From contig JAKLEH010000003.1 of the NCBI GenBank assembly GCA_022703155.1, positions 1-48,968 of the forward strand: a stretch of DNA of 48,968 nucleotides, in the 5' to 3' direction. Position 1 is the first letter of the stretch. Each line of letters starts with the position of its first letter. Source of the stretch: Patescibacteria group bacterium (GTDB taxonomy: Bacteria; Patescibacteriota; Patescibacteriia; 2-12-FULL-60-25). The notes under the pieces are model-generated. The model did no database searches and had not been told where the DNA came from. It worked only from the letters and a program-made list of their open reading frames with translations. Made by a program: the position numbers and the translations under genes. Positions 23,361 to 30,886 of this stretch are shown here, one piece after another.

Positions 23361-23942
23361 TCAGGCCCGCGCGTTCAGGGCCAAGCGCCGGTAGGCCGCG
23401 CCCATGAGCAGGGCGGCCAAAAACAAGGTGACGCCGAAGAACACGAGCAGAGCGGGTATGCCTTGGCTGTCCGCGATCATGCCGCCTAAGAGCGCCAAAC
23501 CCGCGGCCAAGAGGGCGCCGAAAGCATCCAACCTAAACCATACGGGTCCGTTGGCCAAATGGCAGGTCTTTTGTTCCATCCTGTCCCAAGCCGGTTCGGA
23601 GAACGCCAAACCCACGCCGTACAAAGCCTGGATTACGTAAATGTCCACCATGTCGCGCGCCATGAGGTAAAAGAACGGCGCGCCCACGGCCAACACGCTG
23701 CCGAACCAGAGGAAGTTTTGCGCGCGCCAGCCGCGGAAGTCGTTGCGGCACGCGAGCTCGGTAAACGGCCGCACCGTTCCCAACACCAACAAAAATACGG
23801 CTTCGGCAAAACCCACGGATAAGGGAGTGACGCCGGGTATCTGCTGTTTCAGGAACAACGCGAAAAGCGGGGCCAACAGCCCGAACGCCATCAGGTAAAC
23901 CATGTCGCCCATGGCGAGCAACCTCATCCAACGTGGAAGCAT
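23361..23942 (-). CDS. Half-size MFS membrane protein, first of a pair
   Basis: 193 residues, about six membrane helices, N-terminal-domain-like MFS half. The start ATG 23942 lies six bases after a perfect TATAAT on the minus strand, so the mRNA is probably leaderless. It contains GLLAPLFALFLKQQIPGVTP and the YLMARDMVDIYVIQALYGVG segment shared with the next gene. Two adjacent half-transporters with matching layout suggest either a split 12-helix transporter or a duplication that has not fused. No frameshift joins them, because the downstream half has its own Met start. Confidence 0.82.
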   Translation of the reverse strand: MLPRWMRLLAMGDMVYLMAFGLLAPLFALFLKQQIPGVTPLSVGFAEAVFLLVLGTVRPFTELACRNDFRGWRAQNFLWFGSVLAVGAPFFYLMARDMVDIYVIQALYGVGLAFSEPAWDRMEQKTCHLANGPVWFRLDAFGALLAAGLALLGGMIADSQGIPALLVFFGVTLFLAALLMGAAYRRLALNARA

Positions 23943-23948
23943 GCGGGC

Positions 23949-23954
23949 ATTATA
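23949..23954 (-). promoter_or_regulatory. TATAAT -10 box of the half-MFS operon
   Basis: Perfect TATAAT six bases before the start codon; no clear -35. Confidence 0.55.
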
Positions 23955-23984
23955 ACACAAACGCGCCGGACTGCGTGTTTACGA

Positions 23985-24013
23985 TTGACAAAAAACCCAA
24001 AAAATGATAACCA
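23985..24013 (+). promoter_or_regulatory. Promoter of the 24052 gene
   Basis: TTGACA (23985-23990), 17-base spacer, TAACCA (24008-24013). Confidence 0.6.
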
Positions 24014-24051
24014 ATCAACGCGTCATTACATTAAAAATGAAAGGGCATCCG

Positions 24052-24759
24052 ATGAATTTTTCCATGGGACATGGGTTTAGCGTCGGGCATACCGTAAGTC
24101 ATGCGTTCAGGCTCGATCAGGCGCAAAGCGTCGTCCTTCAGCAGGCCATGTTGCAGCGCCAGCGCGAGTTGGTGGAGGCCGTGCGGGGAAGGCGTTATCA
24201 GCCGCGTTGCGTGTGCCACAATCCCAATTGCGCGCATGAGTTTACGGATTTGGAAATCCTCATAGGATTCCGCGACGATCCGAACGACTACACCACCGAG
24301 TGCCCCAAGTGCCGTTTGCGCAGCGAACCCAGGCTGTACGCCTCGACCCAATATTCGCGCGTCGATATGGCGTACTATTGCCCGACGCAGACCCTGGAAA
24401 GGCTCAAGGCGTTGAGCAAGCTTCCGGTCGATGACATCCGCGTCGTGCATTCGGCCGTGTACAACTCCGCGGTCACGCACTTCGGCGGGCTCAAGCAGGC
24501 GTTCGCGCGTTTGGGCCTCAAGTACGCTTTCGAGGCCAACCTGGACTGGCGCAAGCACGTGGGACCGTTCCTGGGCAAGTTGCCGGACGCGGTCATCGCC
24601 AGGCTGCTCGGCGCGGGCGCGGGGCAAGTGAGGCGTTTGCGCAATTCCAAGGGCATCAAGCCTTTTCGAGCGCGCGACCTGCTCGACGAAGGGGCGGGAA
24701 TCCTGACCGAACACGTGGACGACGGACTGTCCAAGGAATCTTCTGAACCGACGGGATGA
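24052..24759 (+). CDS. Zinc-ribbon-like protein with helical C-terminal domain, unknown function
   Basis: 235 residues from ATG 24052 (AAAGGG upstream; ATG 24037 is also in frame). After a Gly/His-rich start comes RCVCHNPNCAHEF and, 25 residues later, TECPKCRLRSEPRL: four or more cysteines in two groups, a likely zinc ribbon. The C-terminal half is helical with LPVDDIRVVHSAVYNSAVTH, LLGAGAGQVRRLRNSKGIKP and similar, resembling helix-turn-helix segments, so a DNA- or RNA-binding role is possible. Its TGA stop lies in the loop of its terminator. No family recognised. Confidence 0.72.
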   Translation: MNFSMGHGFSVGHTVSHAFRLDQAQSVVLQQAMLQRQRELVEAVRGRRYQPRCVCHNPNCAHEFTDLEILIGFRDDPNDYTTECPKCRLRSEPRLYASTQYSRVDMAYYCPTQTLERLKALSKLPVDDIRVVHSAVYNSAVTHFGGLKQAFARLGLKYAFEANLDWRKHVGPFLGKLPDAVIARLLGAGAGQVRRLRNSKGIKPFRARDLLDEGAGILTEHVDDGLSKESSEPTG

Positions 24760-24772
24760 CCGTCGGTTTTTA
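24746..24772 (+). terminator. Intrinsic terminator with the stop codon in the loop
   Basis: Stem AACCGACGG/CCGTCGGTT (24746-24754 with 24760-24768), T run. The loop GATGA contains the TGA stop (24757-24759). Confidence 0.9.
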
Positions 24773-24792
24773 ATTGAAAAATCCCCGCGCCG

Positions 24793-25659
24793 TCAGTCCT
24801 TGAGCGGGACTGGGGGCAGGGATTTGAGGAGTTTTTCCAAAACGGCAAGCGCGCCGGCGTGGTCGAAATTTTCTCCGAGCGCCGTTTGCATCTCGTCCGC
24901 CGTTTTTTGGCCGACCGCCTTGCGCAAGGCGTCGTGCCAACGGCTGGCCGTGCGGAATAGCTCCAAGCATTGGTCCGTGAATTCGCGATAAGCTTCAGGC
25001 TCTTTTTCGGGGTCGACCTGCACGTCGAGGTTCAACAGGCTGGCCAGTTGTGCGTTGATGTCCAGGAAGCGTTCGGCGCGGTCGCGGTAGGCCGTGAATT
25101 CGGCGTTGATCTCGCGTCCGTGGGCCACGGCCGAAAGCAACTCCATCAGCCGCTCGCGGTCACCGCCTTGCATCCTCAGCCGATACTGTTCGGCCATGGC
25201 TTTTTGTTGGAAAGCCTCGATCAGTGATGGGAGTTCGAAGTTCAACGAGCCCAACGGACCTAGCGTCTGCCGGTGCATGTGCTTCACGAAAGCCTGGAAA
25301 GCCAAGGCCATGCGCACGGTCTGGCGCTTGTTCCGTTCCAAGGCCTGATGGGCTTCGCGCCGCGCGCGGCTTTCCACTTTGGGCCAGGCGAAGACCGCGC
25401 CTGCGGTTTCGATGATGAAAACCACGAACAGCGAACCCACGGACGGACGATGGTCGTCGGTCAGCACCAAACAAGTCAGCCAAGTGGCCAGGCCGCACAA
25501 GCCGAGCGTCCAGTAGAAAGCCGTCTTGGACCGATTGGAGACGTGCGATTTTTTGCCTTTGCAGAATTCGCAGTCTTCGCGTTCCGTGTCCAAGGTTTCC
25601 GGCGAGTTGGCGTAGTCCAGCAGCGCCCGCAGCGTCTGGTTTTGGGTTTCGGTCGTCAT
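24793..25659 (-). CDS. Membrane protein with cysteine pair and helical domain, unknown function
   Basis: 288 residues; ATG 25659 is preceded by GAGG overlapping the stop of the MYG1 C-terminal piece, so it is probably coupled to it. An N-terminal cytoplasmic stretch with CEFCKGKK is followed by two membrane helices (about residues 47-68 and 75-95), then a long soluble helical domain. The arrangement is like the 1972-2718 protein. No recognised family. Confidence 0.7.
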   Translation of the reverse strand: MTTETQNQTLRALLDYANSPETLDTEREDCEFCKGKKSHVSNRSKTAFYWTLGLCGLATWLTCLVLTDDHRPSVGSLFVVFIIETAGAVFAWPKVESRARREAHQALERNKRQTVRMALAFQAFVKHMHRQTLGPLGSLNFELPSLIEAFQQKAMAEQYRLRMQGGDRERLMELLSAVAHGREINAEFTAYRDRAERFLDINAQLASLLNLDVQVDPEKEPEAYREFTDQCLELFRTASRWHDALRKAVGQKTADEMQTALGENFDHAGALAVLEKLLKSLPPVPLKD

Positions 25660-25666
25660 GTTCACC

Positions 25667-25924
25667 TCATGCGCAAGCCAATTCGGCCAACCGCAACGCG
25701 CCCTCGCGGGTTTGCGCCGTGGCGATGAAGCGGTTGACGTGGCAGAACAGCGCGTCGTGCACGCCGGTGGTCGCCGAGAGGTCCGCGGCTTTTTTGCCGG
25801 CCCAACTTGCGGGCAGGGGATGCTGCGGGTCGGGCGAGCCAGGGGCTACGGGCACTGACCTCACGCCCCAGTACTTGCCGTCGTCGTACACCACGTAGCG
25901 GATCTCCGGAAACTCTTCGGCCAC
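25667..25924 (-). CDS. MYG1/UPF0160 family protein, C-terminal piece after an in-frame TAG
   Basis: 85 residues in the same frame as the 25934-26542 gene, separated from it by a single TAG codon (25934-25936) and three further codons. It carries the conserved end of MYG1 proteins: FPEIRYVVYDDGKYWGVRSV, PLPASWAGKK, LSATTGVHDALFCHVNRFI and TREGALRLAEL. A GTG at 25924 could start it, but there is no ribosome site. It could be a broken half, a reinitiated subunit or a readthrough product. Confidence 0.75.
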   Translation of the reverse strand: MAEEFPEIRYVVYDDGKYWGVRSVPVAPGSPDPQHPLPASWAGKKAADLSATTGVHDALFCHVNRFIATAQTREGALRLAELACA

Positions 25925-25933
25925 CGCGTTTTG

Positions 25934-26542
25934 CTACGGTAGCTTGCGGTCCAAAACCAGAATACGCGGGTCTTCACGCTCGACGGCCGCTTGCCGGATG
26001 AGAGTGCGCGCCGCGACGCCGGCCTTGGCTTGTGCGATGTTGCGCGCGAGCACCAGGCTGGCGAATTCAACGGCCTGTTCGAACGCCTGCTCTTCCGTCA
26101 GGTCGGTTTCGAGCCAGGTGGGATTGAAGGCTTCGGCCATGAAGGACACGGTGTAGGGCGTAGGATTGTGAAGATGTTTCCAGGGGCTTTCGCCGTTGTC
26201 GGCCGCGTCACCCGATTGGATAAGCACGCGGTCCACCAGTTCGGCCACGTCCTTGTCGCCGCAAATCCTATCGCCGAATGCGAGCCAGACCAGGCCCGCG
26301 GCCGCGTATTTGACGCCGTTGGCACGGCGCGGCGCGTCGGGTTGGTGGTGGTCGAAATCGCCGGTATCAGGATTGAAACGCCCGCCCACGTCCACGCGCA
26401 TGTCCGCGTCTTCCAATTTCACGATGTCGCGGGTGCGAACGACCGTAACGTCGAACAACGTCTTGAGCATGGCCACGGACAGGGCTTCGTCAAAATGCAC
26501 GGTTCCGTCATGTACAACAACGAGCTTCCTAGGTCTTTTCAC
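25934..26542 (-). CDS. MYG1/UPF0160 family metal-dependent hydrolase, N-terminal piece (interrupted by TAG)
   Basis: 202 residues to a TAG; GTG start 26542 with GAGG at good spacing. It holds the metal-site motifs of the DHH-like MYG1 family: VHDGTVHFDEALS near the start and DVGGRFNPDTGDFDHHQPD about 50 residues on. It ends at ILVLDRKLP, exactly where homologues continue with Trp, so the TAG probably replaces TGG. Eukaryotic MYG1 is an RNA exonuclease; the bacterial role is unclear. Either a recent nonsense mutation, an assembly error or a gene that works as two pieces. Confidence 0.82.
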   Translation of the reverse strand: MKRPRKLVVVHDGTVHFDEALSVAMLKTLFDVTVVRTRDIVKLEDADMRVDVGGRFNPDTGDFDHHQPDAPRRANGVKYAAAGLVWLAFGDRICGDKDVAELVDRVLIQSGDAADNGESPWKHLHNPTPYTVSFMAEAFNPTWLETDLTEEQAFEQAVEFASLVLARNIAQAKAGVAARTLIRQAAVEREDPRILVLDRKLP

Positions 26543-26600
26543 TTTAAAACCTCGTTTTTGCGCTTGTTTTAGTGTTTAAACGGCGAATGAACCATGGCTG

Positions 26601-26629
26601 AGGTTAGTATAAAAAAGCCATTTTGTCAA
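26601..26629 (-). promoter_or_regulatory. Promoter of the MYG1 operon
   Basis: TTGACA (26624-26629), 17-base spacer, TAACCT (26601-26606), minus strand. A TATACT overlaps nearby. Confidence 0.6.
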
Positions 26630-26638
26630 TGGGAGTTA

Positions 26639-26732
26639 GCCGTCGTCATCCTGAACTTGATTCAGGATCCGTGTGATTAAATTTGATGCCAAAACCCTCC
26701 AGAGGCGGACAGGCGAGTTCGGCATGACGGAA
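26639..26732. repeat. Palindromic REP/MITE-like element with TCCTGAA/TTCAGGA core
   Basis: Outer arms CCGTCGTCAT and ATGACGG (inverted) flank an ATCCTGAA-CTTG-ATTCAGGAT hairpin. The same general core is common as a dispersed repeat in other bacterial genomes. It lies in the gene-free stretch between the Pif1-like gene and the MYG1 promoter. Confidence 0.55.
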
Positions 26733-26743
26733 TGGTTGGTTGT

Positions 26744-28102
26744 TTACTCTTCCTCGATATACCGAGGCTCTTCGATGAACGGATCGTCTTGCGCGTCTTC
26801 GTCGATAGGAACGTCCGGGTTTTGGAACCGATCGAGATATTTCACGATGCTCTCGTCCAATTTGATTTGCTGCAAGGTCACGGGCTTAACCAAATGCAAA
26901 CCTTCGAGCGACGTGCAACGGCTGAGCGCCACGTATACTTGGCCGGCCGCGAAAGCGCCGCGCCCCAAATCCAATGTCACCTTGTCGAAAGTTTTGCCTT
27001 GGCTTTTGTGGATGGTCACGGCCCAGGCCAAGCGCAACGGCAGTTGCTCGAAGCTGCCGATCTCTTCGCGTTCCAAGGTGTCGGTGCGTTTGACGTATTT
27101 GGTGCGGAATACGGTCCAGGTGAACGTTTCGATTTCGACAGTGCCGGGTTTGCCGTCCAATTCTACAGTGACCGTCTCTTGGTTCAGGCCGCGCACCCAA
27201 CCCAAACTGCCGTTCACGTAGCGTCCGCGCTGGTCGTTGGCCACGCACATGACGCGCGCGCCGATTTTCAATTCAAGGTTTTCGTCGGTCGGCAGATCGC
27301 GTTCGTTGAACCTTCCTTGGACCGAACCTTCAAATGCGCGCGGTTCGTCGGCAAGTTCTTCCATGCGCGAACGATTGATGTAGTCGGCCGCGGCGTTGGT
27401 AGGCGTCAGGATGATGGCGTCGCGCGGCGGCTGGTCGTAAGTCAAACGGGCGTTCAGCGTGCGCAAGCCCTCCTCGGTGACCGTGCGGTTGCGGATGGAG
27501 TTCAACAGGTCGATGAAGTCCTGGTCTTTTTGACGGTAGACCTTGTCCAATTCCACGAAGTCCACCATGTTGATTTGCGCCAATTGGCGATACGTGTGCG
27601 ACGAGAAAAAGTACGGCGTGGCGTAATATTGGGAGAAGGTGGGGGATTCGTCGGACGTGACCACGGGCGGCAGTTGGTGGAGGTCGCCGATGCCCACCAC
27701 GCGCACGCCGCCGAACGGCATGTCGTTGCGCCGGGCCGTGCGCAGGAACGCGTCCACGCTATCCAATAAATCCGCGCGCACCATGGATATCTCGTCGATG
27801 ACCAGGATGTTTATTTTTCGGTACAGCCCGAGGTTTTTCCTTTCCAGCGCTTCGCGCCGCGCGATGTCGGGCGTCACGGCCGGCGGGATTTTGAAGAAGC
27901 GATGGATGGTTTCGCCGTCCACGTTCAAAGCCGCGACGCCGGTGGGCGCCAATACGGGCGTGTTCTTTTTGGTGTTCAGCACGAAGTGTCTGAGCAGCGT
28001 GCTTTTACCCGTGCCCGCGCGCCCGGTGACGAACACAAAAGCCTTGCCGTTTTCCATGCGCGACAAGGCTTGGTTGAATTGCGGGGTGAATTCCAGCGTC
28101 AT
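26744..28102 (-). CDS. Pif1-like superfamily 1B DNA helicase
   Basis: 452 residues. ATP-dependent 5'-3' helicase family. Walker A VTGRAGTGKST (Lys33), VLAPTGVAALNVDGETIH (motif Ia), Walker B LVIDEISMV, motif III GDLHQLPPVV, and the C-terminal HKSQGKTFDKVTLDLG and YVALSRCTSLEGL motifs are all present and intact. The length is that of a minimal Pif1 core. It ends in an acidic tail (DEDAQDDPFIEE). ATG 28102 lacks a clear ribosome site. Likely role in replication fork or recombination intermediates. Confidence 0.92.
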   Translation of the reverse strand: MTLEFTPQFNQALSRMENGKAFVFVTGRAGTGKSTLLRHFVLNTKKNTPVLAPTGVAALNVDGETIHRFFKIPPAVTPDIARREALERKNLGLYRKINILVIDEISMVRADLLDSVDAFLRTARRNDMPFGGVRVVGIGDLHQLPPVVTSDESPTFSQYYATPYFFSSHTYRQLAQINMVDFVELDKVYRQKDQDFIDLLNSIRNRTVTEEGLRTLNARLTYDQPPRDAIILTPTNAAADYINRSRMEELADEPRAFEGSVQGRFNERDLPTDENLELKIGARVMCVANDQRGRYVNGSLGWVRGLNQETVTVELDGKPGTVEIETFTWTVFRTKYVKRTDTLEREEIGSFEQLPLRLAWAVTIHKSQGKTFDKVTLDLGRGAFAAGQVYVALSRCTSLEGLHLVKPVTLQQIKLDESIVKYLDRFQNPDVPIDEDAQDDPFIEEPRYIEEE

Positions 28103-28184
28103 GCCGGGACATTAAATCCTTTTCACGCACGTCGCGCAAGACATATGACGTTGTCATGTCCGCGCAGGCGTGGATGATCGTGAT

Positions 28185-28213
28185 TTGGCAGAACGTCACG
28201 GGCGTTGTAGTAT
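28185..28213 (+). promoter_or_regulatory. Promoter of the 28237 phosphoribosyltransferase gene
   Basis: TTGGCA (28185-28190), 17-base spacer, TAGTAT (28208-28213), followed by AGGAGG. Confidence 0.65.
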
Positions 28214-28236
28214 CGCTATTCATACAGGAGGTCGCC

Positions 28237-28758
28237 ATGTCGCATCCGGTCGAACCGCGCAAGATATGTGTCACATTCGAAGAGTACCTTCAGATGCTTG
28301 GGCATCTAGTCCGGACCATCAGAGCGTCCGGCTTCATGCCGCAACAGGTGGTGTGCGTGGCGCGCGGCGGACTCCTGCCTGGAGAAATCGCGTCGCGCGC
28401 CTTTGGCGTGCCGTTGGCCGTCCTGTCCGTGGCTAGCTACCCGGAACAGGGCACGCAACAAGAGAAGATGTTCTTCAGCCGGGATTTGACCTCGGCCAAG
28501 CCTCTGCGCCGCCAGTCCATCCTCGTGTTGGACGACCTGACGGAAACCGGTTTGACCCTGGCCAAGACCGTGGAGTGGCTGAATTGGTGGTACAGCATCC
28601 CGCGCCAAGAGATCAAGACGGCCACGGTGTGGCACAAGACGTGGTCTGAATTCGTTCCGGATTTTTACGCCCAAGCCGTGGCACCCGATTCCGACGGTTC
28701 GCGCCCGTGGATCGTGCAACCGCAGGAGCGGTTTTGCCAAAGTCTCATTGAGCCCTAA
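28237..28758 (+). CDS. Phosphoribosyltransferase (guanine/xanthine PRT-like)
   Basis: 173 residues; ATG with a perfect AGGAGG. Type I PRTase: VVCVARGGLLPGEIASRAFG is the pyrophosphate-loop region and ILVLDDLTETGLTLA the PRPP-binding loop (two Asp then T-E-T-G). This fits the predicted purine PRTases related to Gpt; the base is uncertain. With the nucleoside phosphorylase at 7058 it points to purine or nucleoside salvage, as expected for an organism that scavenges nucleotides. Confidence 0.85.
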   Translation: MSHPVEPRKICVTFEEYLQMLGHLVRTIRASGFMPQQVVCVARGGLLPGEIASRAFGVPLAVLSVASYPEQGTQQEKMFFSRDLTSAKPLRRQSILVLDDLTETGLTLAKTVEWLNWWYSIPRQEIKTATVWHKTWSEFVPDFYAQAVAPDSDGSRPWIVQPQERFCQSLIEP

Positions 28759-28785
28759 TCCAAGGATTCGTGGCTTTTTATTTTC
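28751..28785 (+). terminator. Probable terminator of the phosphoribosyltransferase gene
   Basis: AGCC/GGCT outer and AATCC/GGATT inner pairs (28751-28775) followed by a T-rich run; it overlaps the stop region. Confidence 0.5.
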
Positions 28786-28812
28786 AGGGGTCGCGGGCGT
28801 GTCGTGGCGGAC

Positions 28813-28841
28813 TTGACTTTTAGACTAAAAAGGGTTAATTC
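28813..28841 (+). promoter_or_regulatory. Promoter of the 28864 gene
   Basis: TTGACT (28813-28818), 17-base spacer, TAATTC (28836-28841), then AAGGAGGG. Confidence 0.7.
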
Positions 28842-28863
28842 AAGCCCGCGAAGGAGGGTCCGA

Positions 28864-29265
28864 ATGTCCATTGTAGACATGCTCGTCGGCGATCCCATGG
28901 AGTGCCACAATCCGCCGGATACCGTGGTGTTCCTGCTGCCGACCACGGGTTTGGGTCGGGGCTATGCGTCCAAGATGTTCGAATGCTTTACGGATGAGAT
29001 CCGTCCCCTCGGAAAGGCGTATGCCATGTCGCGCGATTGTTGCGTCTATTACGGCGTCGTCGCGCACGCGGACGGTGCCTACGAGCAGGCCCCTCGAATC
29101 ATGAAGAATTTCCTCGAGCATTTCTGCGACAAGCACGGCCAAACGTCGCCCATCGGCGTGGTCATCAGCGGGCGCGACATGCCGGTCGAGGTCAGGTTCG
29201 AGCTCATGGCCACGTTGGCCCGCTCCAAGCTGCCCATCAGGCTCTTCGACTTCCCGCATTCTTAG
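28864..29265 (+). CDS. Small protein of unknown function
   Basis: 133 residues; ATG 28864 with AAGGAGGG. Soluble, with a hydrophobic strand near the start (DTVVFLLPTTGLGRGYASKM), a Cys-Cys pair (SRDCCVYYGVVAH), and PIGVVISGRDMPVEVRFELM. The alternation of short strands and helices suggests an alpha/beta fold. No family recognised. Single-gene unit with strong signals at both ends. Confidence 0.72.
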   Translation: MSIVDMLVGDPMECHNPPDTVVFLLPTTGLGRGYASKMFECFTDEIRPLGKAYAMSRDCCVYYGVVAHADGAYEQAPRIMKNFLEHFCDKHGQTSPIGVVISGRDMPVEVRFELMATLARSKLPIRLFDFPHS

Positions 29266-29297
29266 CCTCGGTTTATTCCGGGGTTTTTTATTTTTTT
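29266..29297 (+). terminator. Intrinsic terminator of the 28864 gene
   Basis: Stem CCTCGG/CCGGGG (29266-29271 with 29278-29283, one G-U pair) followed by a long T run. Confidence 0.8.
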
Positions 29298-29326
29298 GGT
29301 TACGTCGGGGGTCTGAAAACCGGGCA

Positions 29327-29356
29327 TTGACAACAAATATGGGCTGTCAATATACT
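29327..29356 (+). promoter_or_regulatory. Promoter of the 29449 exported-protein gene
   Basis: TTGACA (29327-29332), 18-base spacer, TATACT (29351-29356). Confidence 0.75.
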
Positions 29357-29448
29357 GGAATTGCGGGGTGACAGGGTATCCTCCGCCGCCCACAAGGCGC
29401 AACGTTCATTCCCAACATAATTTTCAGTAGAGAGGCTAGATTTTCACG

Positions 29449-30789
29449 ATGAAGAAAACCGGCTCATGGCGCAGTGCGCCATCCATCCTCCTTCTTGTCC
29501 TCGCCAACGGTTGTGGCGGCGACAATTCCGAGCTGTATCCGTCAGTGGACGAATCTACGGCTCAAAATGGTTCTCCCGTGGGGAGCGCCAAGTGCAGCAG
29601 CGACTCTCAGTGTGCCGCCTATCAGCATTGCCTGAACGGCGCCACGCTTTACTGTTCCCATGGCCAGTGCTACTTCAACGGTAGCGTTTCCGGCGGGGAC
29701 ATCGAGTGCATCAAGGAAACCGACGAAGGCAATTCGTCCGGTACGTCGTCCGCGACCTGCGGCACGGTCGGCGCTCCTCCGGAGTGCGATCCCAACGATT
29801 ACGTCTGCCACTTCGAGCGTGGATTGGAGGCCGGTTATAACCAAACCCGGCCCTGGCTCCAGATCACGGCCGATTCCCCGAATTCGACCGTGACCATCCA
29901 TGAGTTCTCGGGCTACTGCATCCGTTACGACGGAACCGTGGTGGCCAACAGCGGCACCGCGGTTGGCGCGTCCGGCGTCACTTGGGCCGCTTGGTACGAC
30001 CGTCAGGGTTGGTACAACGGCAACGAACCGGACGTGATTTACAACAACGTCTTCCAGAGCGGCAAGACGACGTACGACGTGCCGTTGAATCCCTATCTGC
30101 TCCACATGGGGCACGAGGGTTGGGACATCACGGGTTGCCGCGAAATCGTGGTTAAGGCGGTCATCAGCACCACGGGCGACGCCAAGGTTGAGGCGGGTCT
30201 CAACTACAACCGCGACGGCAACGACCTCACCTACGAAAGCGGCGTTAGCGGATGGAAGGCGTGCACCAACGGCAAGGTCACGCTCACCACGCCGCGCAGC
30301 GACACCAAAGCCTGCGAAGACGTCGCGGCCACGGCTTGCGTGCCTACGGCCGAAGTCTGCAACGGCAAGGATGACGACTGCGACAACCTGACGGACGAAG
30401 ACGGCGTGTGCAATCCGCCGCCTCCGGCCAATGGCTGCCCGGCCACGGGCATCCGCGTCACTCCCGGACCAGAGCTGTTGGTCCCATGTCCCAATCTGGT
30501 CACCGAGACCTGGGATAACTGGGGCAACACGCTCAAGTCGAGCCCGGGACAGCCTCTCACGTTCGATGGTTCGTGGTACGGCTACGCTTACATCGAAGCC
30601 GTTTGCAACGGCAATGAGCATAGCTGGCCTCCCAAGTACACCACCAATCAGGCGGCCGGATTCGTCCAGATCTGCCTGAACGGACAGGATGTGACTTCCA
30701 ACACGTTCGTGTGCCCTGACCTGATCACGCCGGGCAAGACGCGCCCCACCGTTCCTACGTTCGTGGACGGCCTGGGCAAGTGTCCCTAA
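29449..30789 (+). CDS. Exported cysteine-rich protein with MopE-type metal-binding motif
   Basis: 446 residues. The N-terminus is a signal sequence (SAPSILLLVLANGCGG) with a possible lipobox, so the protein may be a lipoprotein. A Cys-rich segment follows (CSSDSQCAAYQHCLNG, then more), a middle domain without known match, then EVCNGKDDDCDNLTDEDGVC, which fits the short Cys/Asp-rich motif annotated as MopE-like putative metal binding in myxobacterial and other surface proteins. Its C-terminal domain contains two or more further cysteines, which suggests disulfides outside the cell. No neighbour shares the operon. Function unknown; a surface adhesin-like or metal-linked role is plausible. Confidence 0.8.
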   Translation: MKKTGSWRSAPSILLLVLANGCGGDNSELYPSVDESTAQNGSPVGSAKCSSDSQCAAYQHCLNGATLYCSHGQCYFNGSVSGGDIECIKETDEGNSSGTSSATCGTVGAPPECDPNDYVCHFERGLEAGYNQTRPWLQITADSPNSTVTIHEFSGYCIRYDGTVVANSGTAVGASGVTWAAWYDRQGWYNGNEPDVIYNNVFQSGKTTYDVPLNPYLLHMGHEGWDITGCREIVVKAVISTTGDAKVEAGLNYNRDGNDLTYESGVSGWKACTNGKVTLTTPRSDTKACEDVAATACVPTAEVCNGKDDDCDNLTDEDGVCNPPPPANGCPATGIRVTPGPELLVPCPNLVTETWDNWGNTLKSSPGQPLTFDGSWYGYAYIEAVCNGNEHSWPPKYTTNQAAGFVQICLNGQDVTSNTFVCPDLITPGKTRPTVPTFVDGLGKCP

Positions 30790-30804
30790 GGTCTTGCGCA
30801 TCTC

Positions 30805-30829
30805 ACGACGCCTCCCAGCGTCGTTTTTT
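30805..30829 (+). terminator. Intrinsic terminator of the exported-protein gene
   Basis: Stem ACGACGC/GCGTCGT (30805-30811 with 30818-30824), T6. Confidence 0.88.
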
Positions 30830-30837
30830 AATAGTAA

Positions 30838-30872
30838 AAAAATCGGGCGTGGATAAGCCCGTATTTTTTTGC
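30838..30872 (-). terminator. Intrinsic terminator of the aminotransferase/malate dehydrogenase operon
   Basis: CGGGC/GCCCG stem (30844-30848 with 30857-30861) with A and T runs on both sides, so it can also act on the plus strand. Confidence 0.7.
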
Positions 30873-30886
30873 GAAAATTTTTGGGT

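Noticed and set aside
25934-25936. UAG recoded genome-wide, for instance as pyrrolysine
   Set aside because: TAG properly ends other genes (1312-1314 and 4058-4060), with terminators right after them.
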